50,530 nucleotides of DNA, taken from contig CAZWOL010000014.1 in assembly GCA_964635325.1 (NCBI GenBank), positions 1 to 50,530 on the forward strand, read 5' to 3'. Of the stretch, positions 16,711-25,204 are shown in pieces (positions within the stretch are counted from its first letter, which is position 1; each line of letters opens with the position of its first letter). Origin of the DNA: BOG-1112 sp964635325. Lineage in GTDB: Bacteria > Bdellovibrionota_B > Oligoflexia > Oligoflexales > Bog-1112. Under the pieces are notes generated by a model. It saw nothing but the letters and a program-made list of their open reading frames with translations, had not been told where the DNA came from and searched no databases. The translations under genes were made by a program, and so were the position numbers.

Positions 16711-17631
16711 ATGCGTTCAGAATTCGCATCAGCAATTTGTGCCTTGGGAGAAAACGATCCGCGCGTAGTATTTCTGACTGGTGACTTGGGATACAGGGCT
16801 CTTGAACAGGTCCGAAACGTTCTAGGATCTCGATTCATTAACGCAGGTGTCGCTGAGCAAAATATGGTTTCCGTAGCTGCAGGTTTGGCACGAGAAGGGT
16901 TTCTTCCTATAGTGTATAGCATTGCTCCCTTCGTCGTCCTGCGTGCCTTTGAACAGATTCGCAATGATGTCTGCTTTCATGATCTCGATGTCAAAATTGT
17001 TGGCAATGGGGGTGGCTATGGTTATGGAATTATGGGTTGTACTCACCATCTCTTAGAAGATCTCGCCTTTGTAAGGCTTATGACCAATATGTCAGGATTT
17101 ATACCTGGTTTTTCACAAGATGTTTTTCCCGCTGTTCAAAAAATGCTGACTACCCGTGGTCCCGCGTATTTACGATTGAACCTTGGCATAAAATCTTTGT
17201 CGATGAACGAACCCTTTGCGCCATGGAGACGGTTGGCTGAAGGTAATGCTTGTGTGGTTATTGCATGCGGTCCAGTTGTTGAAAGCCTTTTAGAAGAAAT
17301 TAAACGAGGGCAGATCGACAGCAATTTATGTGAGATTTGGCTTGCATCAGAATTTCCTCTGCGATCTATTCCCGATGGTATTCTTCGCAGTCTAAAAATG
17401 GGAAAAAATTTAGTTAGCATCGAAGAACACAGACAGGCTGGTGGACTGGGAGAAAACGTACTTTCCATACTGTCTGAGAAGGGCATATTTCCCCGAGCTT
17501 TCAAAGCTCATTTTGCTTCAGGGTATCCTTCGGGACGTTATGGAAGCCAACGCTGGCACCTAGAAGAAAATGGATTGGCGGGTGAATCTTTAGTTCAGTC
17601 ATTGAAAATAATGTGTAGTGGAATCTTATGA
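16711..17631 (+). CDS. Split transketolase, C-terminal (pyrimidine-binding) subunit
   Basis: 306 residues, companion of the preceding half. The pyrimidine-binding domain shows VFLTGDLGYRALE and INAGVAEQNMVSVAAGLA, in which the Glu of AEQN is the cofactor-activating glutamate. It also shows PFVVLRAFEQIRND and NGGGYGYGIMGCTHH. The C-terminal domain has the SIEEH and GGLGENVLS pattern. It would form the active heterodimer interface with the upstream subunit. GGAG sits about 10 bases before the ATG, within the tail of the first gene. Its stop overlaps the start of the next gene (ATGA), so the cassette is translationally coupled. Confidence 0.9.
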   Translation: MRSEFASAICALGENDPRVVFLTGDLGYRALEQVRNVLGSRFINAGVAEQNMVSVAAGLAREGFLPIVYSIAPFVVLRAFEQIRNDVCFHDLDVKIVGNGGGYGYGIMGCTHHLLEDLAFVRLMTNMSGFIPGFSQDVFPAVQKMLTTRGPAYLRLNLGIKSLSMNEPFAPWRRLAEGNACVVIACGPVVESLLEEIKRGQIDSNLCEIWLASEFPLRSIPDGILRSLKMGKNLVSIEEHRQAGGLGENVLSILSEKGIFPRAFKAHFASGYPSGRYGSQRWHLEENGLAGESLVQSLKIMCSGIL

Positions 17632-19619
17632 TCGCAGACCAGGAATTAATCAAGACCCTTAAAGGTCCGATTGTTGTCTTTGGCGCTGGGGGATTTATTG
17701 GAGCAAATCTCCTCCATCAACTAGCGCAATGGCGCACGGACTGCATCGGTGTAACTCATCAACACGTAGTACCTTGGCGCCTGAAAAAATTTAGAGGTAC
17801 TGTTGAAACATGTGATATACGACAACGTGATCAGGTTGAGATCTTATTTAACAAACATAAATTTCAAACCATCTTTTGTTACTCTGCATATGGTGCCTAC
17901 GAGAAACAAGATACTCCACAAATGATCTATGAGACCAATGTCATTGGCCTTGTAAATGTCATAGAAGTCGCAAGCTCCTTAGGCTTCTGCGCTCTCGTAC
18001 ACGCCGGATCATCTTCAGAGTACGGGTTCAATTGTGAAGGTCCTGACGAGAATGCCTTGCTGAAACCTAATAGTCACTATTCTGTCTCAAAAATTTCTAC
18101 ATCCTACTTAGTACAGTATTACGGGAAAGTTCTTAATAAGCCGATTGTGCATCTTCGTTTCTACTCGATCTATGGGCCATATGAAGATCCTGGTCGACTA
18201 GTTCCCAAATTAGTGAGTGCTGGACTAGAGAATGGGTATCCTCCCCTCGTAAATAAGGCGATTTCTCGAGATTTTGTTTACGTAGATGATGCCCTAACAG
18301 CAAGTTATTTAGCAGCGACGAGAGGAGTGGCTTCACATAAAGGCGAATGCTTCAACATTGCTTCCAGTAAAAAAACAACCATCGAAGAAATTGCACATAT
18401 TTCTAAGAAGGTCTTTAATATCTCCTCAAATCCAACGTGGGGCTCAATGGAAGAGCGCCGCTGGGATATGGCGAATTGGTACGGATCAAACGCGAAAGCG
18501 ATGGCAGATTTGCAATGGTCTCCTAAAGTTTCACTTGAAGAAGGCCTTGCTCGCACTGCCCAATGGATGCGTTCTCCTGATAGAGCCTATCCCGCGGAGC
18601 AGGCTTCCATCTCACGAAAGATTTCAGCTATTATCGCTTGTTACATGGATGCGCAAGCCATTCCTATTATGTGTGAGCGTTTGAGTAACGTATTTACAAA
18701 ATTGGGTCTCGATTATGAAATTATCTTTGTCAATGATGGAAGTCCCGATGATACGCATTCTGTTTTAGTCCAATTGACACAAACGAATCCTAAAGTTCTA
18801 GCTATTGAACATTCACGAAACTTTGGCTCGCAAAGTGCATTTTTAAGTGGAATGGCAATAGCAAATGGCGATGCAGTCGTTTTGCTAGATGGAGACCTGC
18901 AAGATCCCCCTGAACTGATCGAAGATTTTGTTGAAAAATGGAACCAAGGTTACGATGTGGTATATGGTCGCAGGGTCAAACGAGATGCCGCACTTTTACT
19001 TCAAATTTGTTACAAAGCGTTCTATCGTCTTTTTCAAAAGATGTCCTATGTCAAAATTCCACTCGATGCCGGAGATTTTTCTCTGATCTCCGCTCGAGTT
19101 GTTAAGCACCTATTGCAGCTTCCTGAGACAGACCAATACCTTCGAGGTCTACGTGCATGGTTGGGGTTTCGTCAAACCGGTGTTGATTATATTCGGCCAG
19201 AACGAATGTTTGGCACATCGACAAATAACTGGCGAAAGAATATTTGGTGGGCAAGAAAAGCTATTTTTAGTTTCAGCTTTGCGCCTCTTGAAATGCTATT
19301 CTATGCAGGGCTGTGTCTAACAGGATTGTCTTTCCTAGCGTTTTTTATTCAAATAAGTGCCGCGTTTATTGATCCATCCATTCCAAGAGGAATCCCAACG
19401 CTGATTGTACTTATTTTGTTTTTTGGTGGTGTTAATATTTTCAGCATCTCTATTCTTGGAGAATATCTTGGCAAGACCATAGAAGAGGTTAAAGGACGAC
19501 CTCGCTACGTTCGAGCCAACATTTTAGCTTTGGGACGACACTATTCGACTAGTGACGAGATGGATACATTCTTAAAATCACGAGAAAAGGGCTCCAAAAA
19601 AAATGTTTTCGTATGTTGA
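17628..19619 (+). CDS. NAD-dependent epimerase/dehydratase fused to membrane GT2 glycosyltransferase
   Basis: 663 residues with two enzymes in one chain. Residues 1-315 are an extended short-chain dehydrogenase: VFGAGGFIGANLL (NAD site), SSSEYGF and the Tyr-x3-Lys pair in HYSVSKIS, then RDFVYVDDAL. Residues about 330-560 are a DPM1/GtrB-like GT2 domain: IIACYMDAQAIPIM, IIFVNDGSPDDT, HSRNFGSQSAFLSG and the LLDGDLQDPPE metal motif. Two membrane helices follow (about 565-590 and 600-630), then GEYLGKTIEEVKGRPRYV, the usual tail of undecaprenyl-phosphate glycosyltransferases. I infer that the N-domain finishes a nucleotide sugar and the C-domain loads it onto undecaprenyl phosphate. It overlaps its neighbours by 4 and 17 bases. 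Confidence 0.9.
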   Translation: MIADQELIKTLKGPIVVFGAGGFIGANLLHQLAQWRTDCIGVTHQHVVPWRLKKFRGTVETCDIRQRDQVEILFNKHKFQTIFCYSAYGAYEKQDTPQMIYETNVIGLVNVIEVASSLGFCALVHAGSSSEYGFNCEGPDENALLKPNSHYSVSKISTSYLVQYYGKVLNKPIVHLRFYSIYGPYEDPGRLVPKLVSAGLENGYPPLVNKAISRDFVYVDDALTASYLAATRGVASHKGECFNIASSKKTTIEEIAHISKKVFNISSNPTWGSMEERRWDMANWYGSNAKAMADLQWSPKVSLEEGLARTAQWMRSPDRAYPAEQASISRKISAIIACYMDAQAIPIMCERLSNVFTKLGLDYEIIFVNDGSPDDTHSVLVQLTQTNPKVLAIEHSRNFGSQSAFLSGMAIANGDAVVLLDGDLQDPPELIEDFVEKWNQGYDVVYGRRVKRDAALLLQICYKAFYRLFQKMSYVKIPLDAGDFSLISARVVKHLLQLPETDQYLRGLRAWLGFRQTGVDYIRPERMFGTSTNNWRKNIWWARKAIFSFSFAPLEMLFYAGLCLTGLSFLAFFIQISAAFIDPSIPRGIPTLIVLILFFGGVNIFSISILGEYLGKTIEEVKGRPRYVRANILALGRHYSTSDEMDTFLKSREKGSKKNVFVC

Positions 19620-20520
19620 AAAGCAATGTCTATTTTGTGGTCCGGACGCTAATCTTCAGCAAGTTTATGCCCAATCTTTCAAAGATGAGGAACTTAATCC
19701 AGCTGTATTTTCTGCGCGTCGTACGACCGAGCATTATCATTACAATATGGTCAAATGCTTAAATTGTTCTCTACTTTTTTCTCGTTCAGTACTGTCGGAA
19801 AATGATCTGAATGATCTATACGGAGAAAGCGCGGTAACTTTCGGTGAATATTTTTCGGTACTCAGGCGTGACTACTGGGTTCCTATCCATAAGTTTTTTC
19901 CAAAACCAATCGGCAATAAAGTCGCATTAGAAATAGGTTGTAGTTCAGGTTTTTTCCTCGAAGAATTGAGACAACAAGGCTTTCATTCAGTTGTTGGGGT
20001 CGAACCCAGTCTGCCGGCTAAAAACGCTGCAATTAAAGATGTCCAAGATGATATTGTAAGTGGCCTCTTCACGCACGATTTGAAATTACCATACACAGAA
20101 TTTGATCTTATTTGTTCTTTTCAAACTTTGGATCACGTACCCGATCCTTCAATATTGGTGGAAACTTGTGCATCTCGCTTAAGAGAAGGCGGATATGCTT
20201 ATTTTGTGGTTCATAATACGGAAGCACTTCAAGCTAGAATTTTAGGAGAAAAATCTCCAATTATTGATGTGGAGCATATTTATCTATTTAACCCAAAAAC
20301 TCTCGCACGTTTAATGGAGAAAAGTGGACTCAAAGTTGTTGAACAGGGGGCATTAAAAAATAGCTATCCAATTCAATATTGGATAAGCATGTTTCCCCTC
20401 CCGAAAGGCCTAAGGAAAGTTCTCGCTAAATTTGTTCAAAAAACAGGTTTAGGAAAATTGGCAATGCCGATATATGCTGGAAATATGTATATCGTTGCGC
20501 AGAAACCGTTCAAAGACTAA
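19603..20520 (+). CDS. SAM methyltransferase with N-terminal zinc ribbon
   Basis: 305 residues. Cys9-x2-Cys12 and Cys52-x2-Cys55 form a zinc-binding module. A class I methyltransferase domain follows, with VALEIGCSSGFFLEEL (109-122), the acidic VVGVEPS and DLICSFQTLDHVPDP. A Zn-binding N-terminus of this kind is also found in sugar C-methyltransferases, which makes a branched or methylated sugar plausible, but an O-methyltransferase is not excluded. Its start lies 17 bases inside the fusion gene, as the last gene of the transketolase cassette. Its 3' end overlaps the convergent rfbA by 11 bases. Confidence 0.85.
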   Translation: MFSYVEKQCLFCGPDANLQQVYAQSFKDEELNPAVFSARRTTEHYHYNMVKCLNCSLLFSRSVLSENDLNDLYGESAVTFGEYFSVLRRDYWVPIHKFFPKPIGNKVALEIGCSSGFFLEELRQQGFHSVVGVEPSLPAKNAAIKDVQDDIVSGLFTHDLKLPYTEFDLICSFQTLDHVPDPSILVETCASRLREGGYAYFVVHNTEALQARILGEKSPIIDVEHIYLFNPKTLARLMEKSGLKVVEQGALKNSYPIQYWISMFPLPKGLRKVLAKFVQKTGLGKLAMPIYAGNMYIVAQKPFKD

Positions 20521-21448
20521 TCGAATCATTCATATCTACAAAGCGCTGTTTTTTTATGGGCCCTAATAGCCTGCCCAAGTATTGTCCATACTCTGTCTTT
20601 GAACAGCGTTCAGACAGGCGAAGCAGCTGATCATCAGAAATATACCCTAAGCGCCACGCAATTTCCTCTGGGGAAGAAACTTTTAGGCCTTGTCGATTTT
20701 CAATAGTCGCGATGAAATTTGTCGATTCAACAAGCGATTCATGAGTGCCAGTATCCAACCATGCAGTACCTCGGCCTAGTATTTCGACTTTAAGTCGACT
20801 TTGCTCTAAGTATATTTCGTTAATACTTGTAATTTCGAGTTCTCCACGTGCTGAAGGTCTCACATGCTTAGCAATATCAATTACGTCATTGTCATAAAAA
20901 TAAAGACCTGTAACCGCATAATTTGATTTTGGCAGAGATGGCTTCTCTTCAAGGCTAAGTACATTAAACTCATCATCAAATTCAACTATGCCATAGCTGG
21001 ATGGATCCTTTACATAGTAACAGAAAACAGTAGCTCCACCGGTTTGCACATTGGTTTTTTGCAAGGTTCGACCCAAGCTTTGTCCGTAGAAAATATTGTC
21101 CCCCAGTATGAGACAAACGGGACTATTACCGAGGAATTCTTCTCCAATGATAAATGATCGCCCAATGCCATCAGGTTTGTCTTGGCTAAGATATTCAATT
21201 TGTAAGCCAAGATCAGATCCATCGCCAAGCAATCGTTGAAATAGCGGCAGATCTCTTGGTGTACTAATAATCAAGATTTCGCGAATCCCAGATAGCATAA
21301 GAGTGCTCAGTGGATAATAAATCATAGGCTTGTTATAGACCGGAAGTAGCTGCTTATTTATGGCAAGAGTAATCGGATATAATCGTGTACCACTCCCACC
21401 AGCAAGAATGATTCCCTTACGTTTCAATACTTTTTCTTCAGTAAACAT
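20510..21448 (-). CDS. rfbA: Glucose-1-phosphate thymidylyltransferase
   Basis: 312 residues. KGIILAGGSGTRLYPIT (nucleotide-binding loop), KQLLPVYNKPMIYYPL, ILGDNIFYG (metal-binding Asp), FCYYVKDPSSYGIVEFD, EEKPSLPKSNYAVTGLYFYD and GRGTAWLDTGTHESL are all RfbA/RmlA signatures. It makes dTDP-glucose from dTTP and glucose 1-phosphate. It lies 2 bases after the capsule-type transferase gene at 21451-22884, so it is cotranscribed with it. With rfbB and wecE it completes the dTDP-Fuc4N route. Confidence 0.97.
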   Translation of the reverse strand: MFTEEKVLKRKGIILAGGSGTRLYPITLAINKQLLPVYNKPMIYYPLSTLMLSGIREILIISTPRDLPLFQRLLGDGSDLGLQIEYLSQDKPDGIGRSFIIGEEFLGNSPVCLILGDNIFYGQSLGRTLQKTNVQTGGATVFCYYVKDPSSYGIVEFDDEFNVLSLEEKPSLPKSNYAVTGLYFYDNDVIDIAKHVRPSARGELEITSINEIYLEQSRLKVEILGRGTAWLDTGTHESLVESTNFIATIENRQGLKVSSPEEIAWRLGYISDDQLLRLSERCSKTEYGQYLGRLLGPIKKQRFVDMNDSISL

Positions 21449-21450
21449 CG

Positions 21451-22884
21451 TTAATGCACCGCCTTCATAGTATCAAGGTAATTGGCTATATTCTCGTAAA
21501 CACCTTTCAAGCCACCATCTGAATTAAAAACCAAAGTCCCCTCAAAAGTATGTTTAAAGTAGGCCTCCAAAAATGCTTCTTTTATAAGCGTAGAATCTAA
21601 ATGAGGATTCGGTTCCAATAGGATTTTAGATAGTTCGGATATAGACGAAACACGACGACACATCGGATGAAATTCATAAAATACTCGCCCTAATAGAAAG
21701 ACAGGAATGTCTAGTAAAAGTGCCTCATATCCGACGGTGCTAGTCGAGGTAATTACACCCTTGGATCGCTTTATTAAAGCTTTGGTATTTGCATTATAGT
21801 GAATCAGTTTTACATTAGGTATTTTACGTAACCCTTCGTACAGCTGCAAAGATGGATATCCTGCCGAACTTTTATGATCTTTTACATAAAGATACGTTCC
21901 AAAAGGCAAAGCAAAAGCGATGGATCGAATTGTATTATATTCATCGATGTAATTTGGGGCCAGAACCGAGGTTGAGCTTTCAGGATGAAATTGAATAGGA
22001 TAAAGATAGTATGATTCATTTTCCGAAATTTCGTCGAAAAATTTCGGCAATTGAATGAGCTTTAATCTCCTTTTCAAAGCACGCATTAGCATTTTTAGTG
22101 AAAAAGTTAGCGGATTTCCCATTTGATGGACATAGTATATTTCCGACTTACACTTCACTGTGTAGTTCAAAATTCTATATAGATATCTAAACCGATCTAG
22201 ACTTATGTACTGACCAATAAGTGAACGAGTTGGGGATAGCAAATTGTTGACCATATAGTCTGGCTCACTTGTGTCAAAATCTCTTAAATAGGAGACCATC
22301 TCAGGAGAGAGCGCAGTAGAACCATTCGCCAACAATTTTTCATAAGTTTTTTGTATAGGATGTCCCACATCGTAAATGGTTTCTTGAATTTCAAATCGAC
22401 CAGGCAAACGTGACGAACTCACACCAAGAAATTTTTTTCCAAGTCGTTGCGCAACTAAAAAACAAACATGTGCAAAGGCATTGCTTACAGTTTCAAATAT
22501 AACGGCATCTATCTTCTGTTCTCTAAGTAGATCGTCAAAGAAATTTGTTAATGCAGTCAAAAGTCTTTCGAAATAGCTTCTTGGTTTGTCTTTGTGTAAT
22601 CCGAAAATACTAAAACGCTCAAAATCTGAAAATAGCGCTTGCCAAAGTTGATCGTTCATGTGTGACGGGGGAGGTTTCAGGTTATCTTTTGCATCGCGAA
22701 AGAAGTCTGAAAAATAAAAGCACTTAAAACGAGAATCAGGACGACTATGAGGATACAGGTAGTCTGCTAAGTGACTTTCAAAAGCGAAGCATACTTCGTG
22801 CCCACTTTTTTCCAAATAATTTCCCATTTTAACAAAAAAGGGGGGATAGTTTTCCGCAGCACTCACTAAAATTAAAATTTTCAT
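21451..22884 (-). CDS. Capsule-polysaccharide-type glycosyltransferase (KpsS/KpsC-like fold)
   Basis: 477 residues, no membrane segments. The N-terminal GT-B-like half starts MKILILVSAAENYPPFFVKM, with FAFESHLADYL. The C-terminal half has ALPFGTYLYVKDHKSSAGYP, the nucleotide-binding stretch GVITSTSTVGYEALLLDIP and VFLLGRVFYEF. This VK-(D/E)-H-(K/P) plus T-x-T-V-G-(Y/W)-EAL signature is shared with the protein at 37051-38538 and with capsule biosynthesis proteins of the KpsS/KpsC class. A GT role in the polymer is inferred; donor and acceptor are unknown. AGGAT lies 8 bases before the ATG. Confidence 0.72.
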   Translation of the reverse strand: MKILILVSAAENYPPFFVKMGNYLEKSGHEVCFAFESHLADYLYPHSRPDSRFKCFYFSDFFRDAKDNLKPPPSHMNDQLWQALFSDFERFSIFGLHKDKPRSYFERLLTALTNFFDDLLREQKIDAVIFETVSNAFAHVCFLVAQRLGKKFLGVSSSRLPGRFEIQETIYDVGHPIQKTYEKLLANGSTALSPEMVSYLRDFDTSEPDYMVNNLLSPTRSLIGQYISLDRFRYLYRILNYTVKCKSEIYYVHQMGNPLTFSLKMLMRALKRRLKLIQLPKFFDEISENESYYLYPIQFHPESSTSVLAPNYIDEYNTIRSIAFALPFGTYLYVKDHKSSAGYPSLQLYEGLRKIPNVKLIHYNANTKALIKRSKGVITSTSTVGYEALLLDIPVFLLGRVFYEFHPMCRRVSSISELSKILLEPNPHLDSTLIKEAFLEAYFKHTFEGTLVFNSDGGLKGVYENIANYLDTMKAVH

Positions 22885-22985
22885 TTAGAAAATCCTATCC
22901 CGATTTAGTATCCAATACTTCATGTTTTTGAGAGATTTAGAAAATTCAGGATAATTTTCCAATTACTGAGTTATTCAGTCGCTAA

Positions 22986-25088
22986 TCATGTGATGCGCTT
23001 GAAGCCAGCAACGGAAGCTTGACCTTCCAATGATGAAGTCAGTTCTCCCGAGCGGTTAAGTCTATAGATGTCTGCAAAAACCCTATCTGCAGCTGCCATA
23101 TACTTTTCAACATGAGAATCATCGTGGGCAAACATCGAATAAAACGAGGTCGAGGCCAAAAAGCCTTCTTTGAGCATTTCTTGCACGAAGAAGGCTTTCA
23201 TTTCTTGAGGATTTTCCGTTTCAAATCCAAAATGACTGAGAGGAGGTATGCCACCTATACTCAAACTCAAATTATGTCTCTCACTCAATTTCTTCCAACC
23301 ATCTTGCACAGCTTGTCCGATCCTCATGAGGTGGTCACCAGCTCGTAGCCGGCCATGCTTGCGGAGAGTCGCCAAAGCAGCAACAGGACCAACCCGTTCT
23401 GTCCAGTTTGTACTACTAATAAACGTTTTTTGGGCAGCATCCATCACATCATTGCCTATCACTGCTGCAATTGGATAACCGTTACCCAACGCTTTAGAGA
23501 ATACAGCAATGTCGGGGGTCACTCCCAAAGGCAAATGTGCCCCGCCTGTGTTCATCCTAAATCCCGAAGAAATTTCATCTAAAATAAAAACACAATTATA
23601 TTTTTGAGATAGTTTTTTGACGCCTGAAAAGAATTCAGGATCTGGGAAGAAATTACGTATCGGTTCCATAACGACAGCTGCAATAGATTGTCCATGATTT
23701 AAAAGTATATCTTCTAGTTCATTGAGCTGATTATATCGAAATGGAAAGGCTGTTCCAGCCAGAGCTTTTGGTACACCTCGTGGGCTTAGGCCTGGTAACA
23801 GATGTTCACCAAGAGCATTTTCAGTACCGACATTTGCAGCAAGGTACCAATCATGCCAACCATGATACCCGCAAAAAGCGATCTTATCTCGACCGGTGCT
23901 TGTCCTCGCTATACGAACAGCAATAGCCATAGCTTCGCCCCCGGTACGGGCAAATCGTACTTTATTCGCCCAAGGATGCAAAGAACAAAGCGTTTCAGCT
24001 AACTCAACCTCTTCAGGGCAATTTAAAGATGAGCTAGTTCCATCAGCTATAGCTCGAATAACGGCTTGATCTACTTCATCATCAGCATAACCTAAAACAT
24101 TCGCACCAATACCTCCGATGCTCATATCGATGTAATGGTTGCCATCCAAGTCCCAGACACTAGCACCCTTGGCCCGGCTAAAATAACCAGGCCATACACC
24201 AAAACTAAATTGATCAGGACGCTTAGAGAGTAGCTGGCTAAGACCCGGAATAATTTTCTTTGCCCGCTGTTGTAGCTCGAACGACTTTGTTATTCGGGAC
24301 TCATTCTTTTTATTCAGCTTTTGCTCTTGAATAGATTTCTCCAAACCTTCATTTCTACCAATTTGACTGTTTATCTGTTCTAACATTAAATTTTCCTTTA
24401 AAAATTGCTCGACATCGAACCTACTAAATTTCGGATTTACTTCATACAATCCTTCATACACGGCTTTCACAAAGCGGTAGTCATCTTGCTCATCGACTGT
24501 CCAACGCCCACCTGATTGATTCAAACTCTGTTTGAAGGAACCGAGCTTAAAGATCTGTGGTCTCTGATGAACATAATATGTTACGTGTTCACGATCGATG
24601 GTTTCGCTTGATTTCTTCCAAGCTTCCTCAAGAGTGGAGAAGCGACACACTTCGACATCAAGTCCATCCGGAAATGTTGGTTCAATTACGTTACTTGAAT
24701 AGTCAAAATTGCCTTGCTTATGAAAGCGAATCACATCATCGATAAGATCAGGATCAGTCAACGGACAATCGCCAGTTAGCCTCACAACATCTCGGGGATG
24801 AAATGGTGCGCAAGCTTGGTAGCAACGATCTAATACATCCGCTAGGCTGCCGCGATATACGTTAACATTCAGTTTTTCACATAGGTCTACTAATTCATCA
24901 TCATCTTGATTGCTACTTGTGGCAACTATCAATTTGTCAATAAGTCGCGATCGTTGGATACGTTCAATTTGGCGTGCTATCATCGGCTTGCCAAGCAATG
25001 GCAAAAGAACCTTACCTTTTAGGCGGCTTGAAGAAACTCGTGCCTGTAACACTGCAATCGTATTGGAACGATGTTCAACTGTATCCAT
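22986..25088 (-). CDS. SpsF-type cytidylyltransferase fused to class III aminotransferase
   Basis: 700 residues. Residues 8-235 are a nucleotidyltransferase of the SpsF/CMP-sugar synthetase group: IAVLQARVSSSRLKGKVLLP, VATSSNQDDDELV, the LTGDCPLTDPDLID metal site and ETIDREHVTYYV. A Lys/Glu-rich linker (about 240-265) leads to a PLP-dependent class III aminotransferase of the glutamate-1-semialdehyde aminomutase group (about 270-690). That part has GASVWDLDGNHYIDM, RTGGEAMAIAVRIAR, YHGWHDWY, FILDEISSGFR (Asp504) and PLP Lys532 in FSKALGNGYP. It is the only cytidylyltransferase in the window, so it is the best candidate for making the CMP-activated nonulosonate (PseF role). The attached aminotransferase suggests an extra amino group on the sugar. 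Confidence 0.88.
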   Translation of the reverse strand: MDTVEHRSNTIAVLQARVSSSRLKGKVLLPLLGKPMIARQIERIQRSRLIDKLIVATSSNQDDDELVDLCEKLNVNVYRGSLADVLDRCYQACAPFHPRDVVRLTGDCPLTDPDLIDDVIRFHKQGNFDYSSNVIEPTFPDGLDVEVCRFSTLEEAWKKSSETIDREHVTYYVHQRPQIFKLGSFKQSLNQSGGRWTVDEQDDYRFVKAVYEGLYEVNPKFSRFDVEQFLKENLMLEQINSQIGRNEGLEKSIQEQKLNKKNESRITKSFELQQRAKKIIPGLSQLLSKRPDQFSFGVWPGYFSRAKGASVWDLDGNHYIDMSIGGIGANVLGYADDEVDQAVIRAIADGTSSSLNCPEEVELAETLCSLHPWANKVRFARTGGEAMAIAVRIARTSTGRDKIAFCGYHGWHDWYLAANVGTENALGEHLLPGLSPRGVPKALAGTAFPFRYNQLNELEDILLNHGQSIAAVVMEPIRNFFPDPEFFSGVKKLSQKYNCVFILDEISSGFRMNTGGAHLPLGVTPDIAVFSKALGNGYPIAAVIGNDVMDAAQKTFISSTNWTERVGPVAALATLRKHGRLRAGDHLMRIGQAVQDGWKKLSERHNLSLSIGGIPPLSHFGFETENPQEMKAFFVQEMLKEGFLASTSFYSMFAHDDSHVEKYMAAADRVFADIYRLNRSGELTSSLEGQASVAGFKRIT

Positions 25089-25204
25089 ACTTTAGACCCT
25101 ATGCATAATAAACGCACAACGCGATAAAGCGTATCGAAAGCTTCCGTTGATAGGCTAGCAGAAAATTAAATAACTTCAAATATAACTATGGGTGTTTAGC
25201 CGAT

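Noticed and set aside
14547..21448. dTDP-rhamnose operon
   Set aside because: rfbA and rfbB are present, but rfbC and rfbD are not seen; wecE points to Fuc4N.
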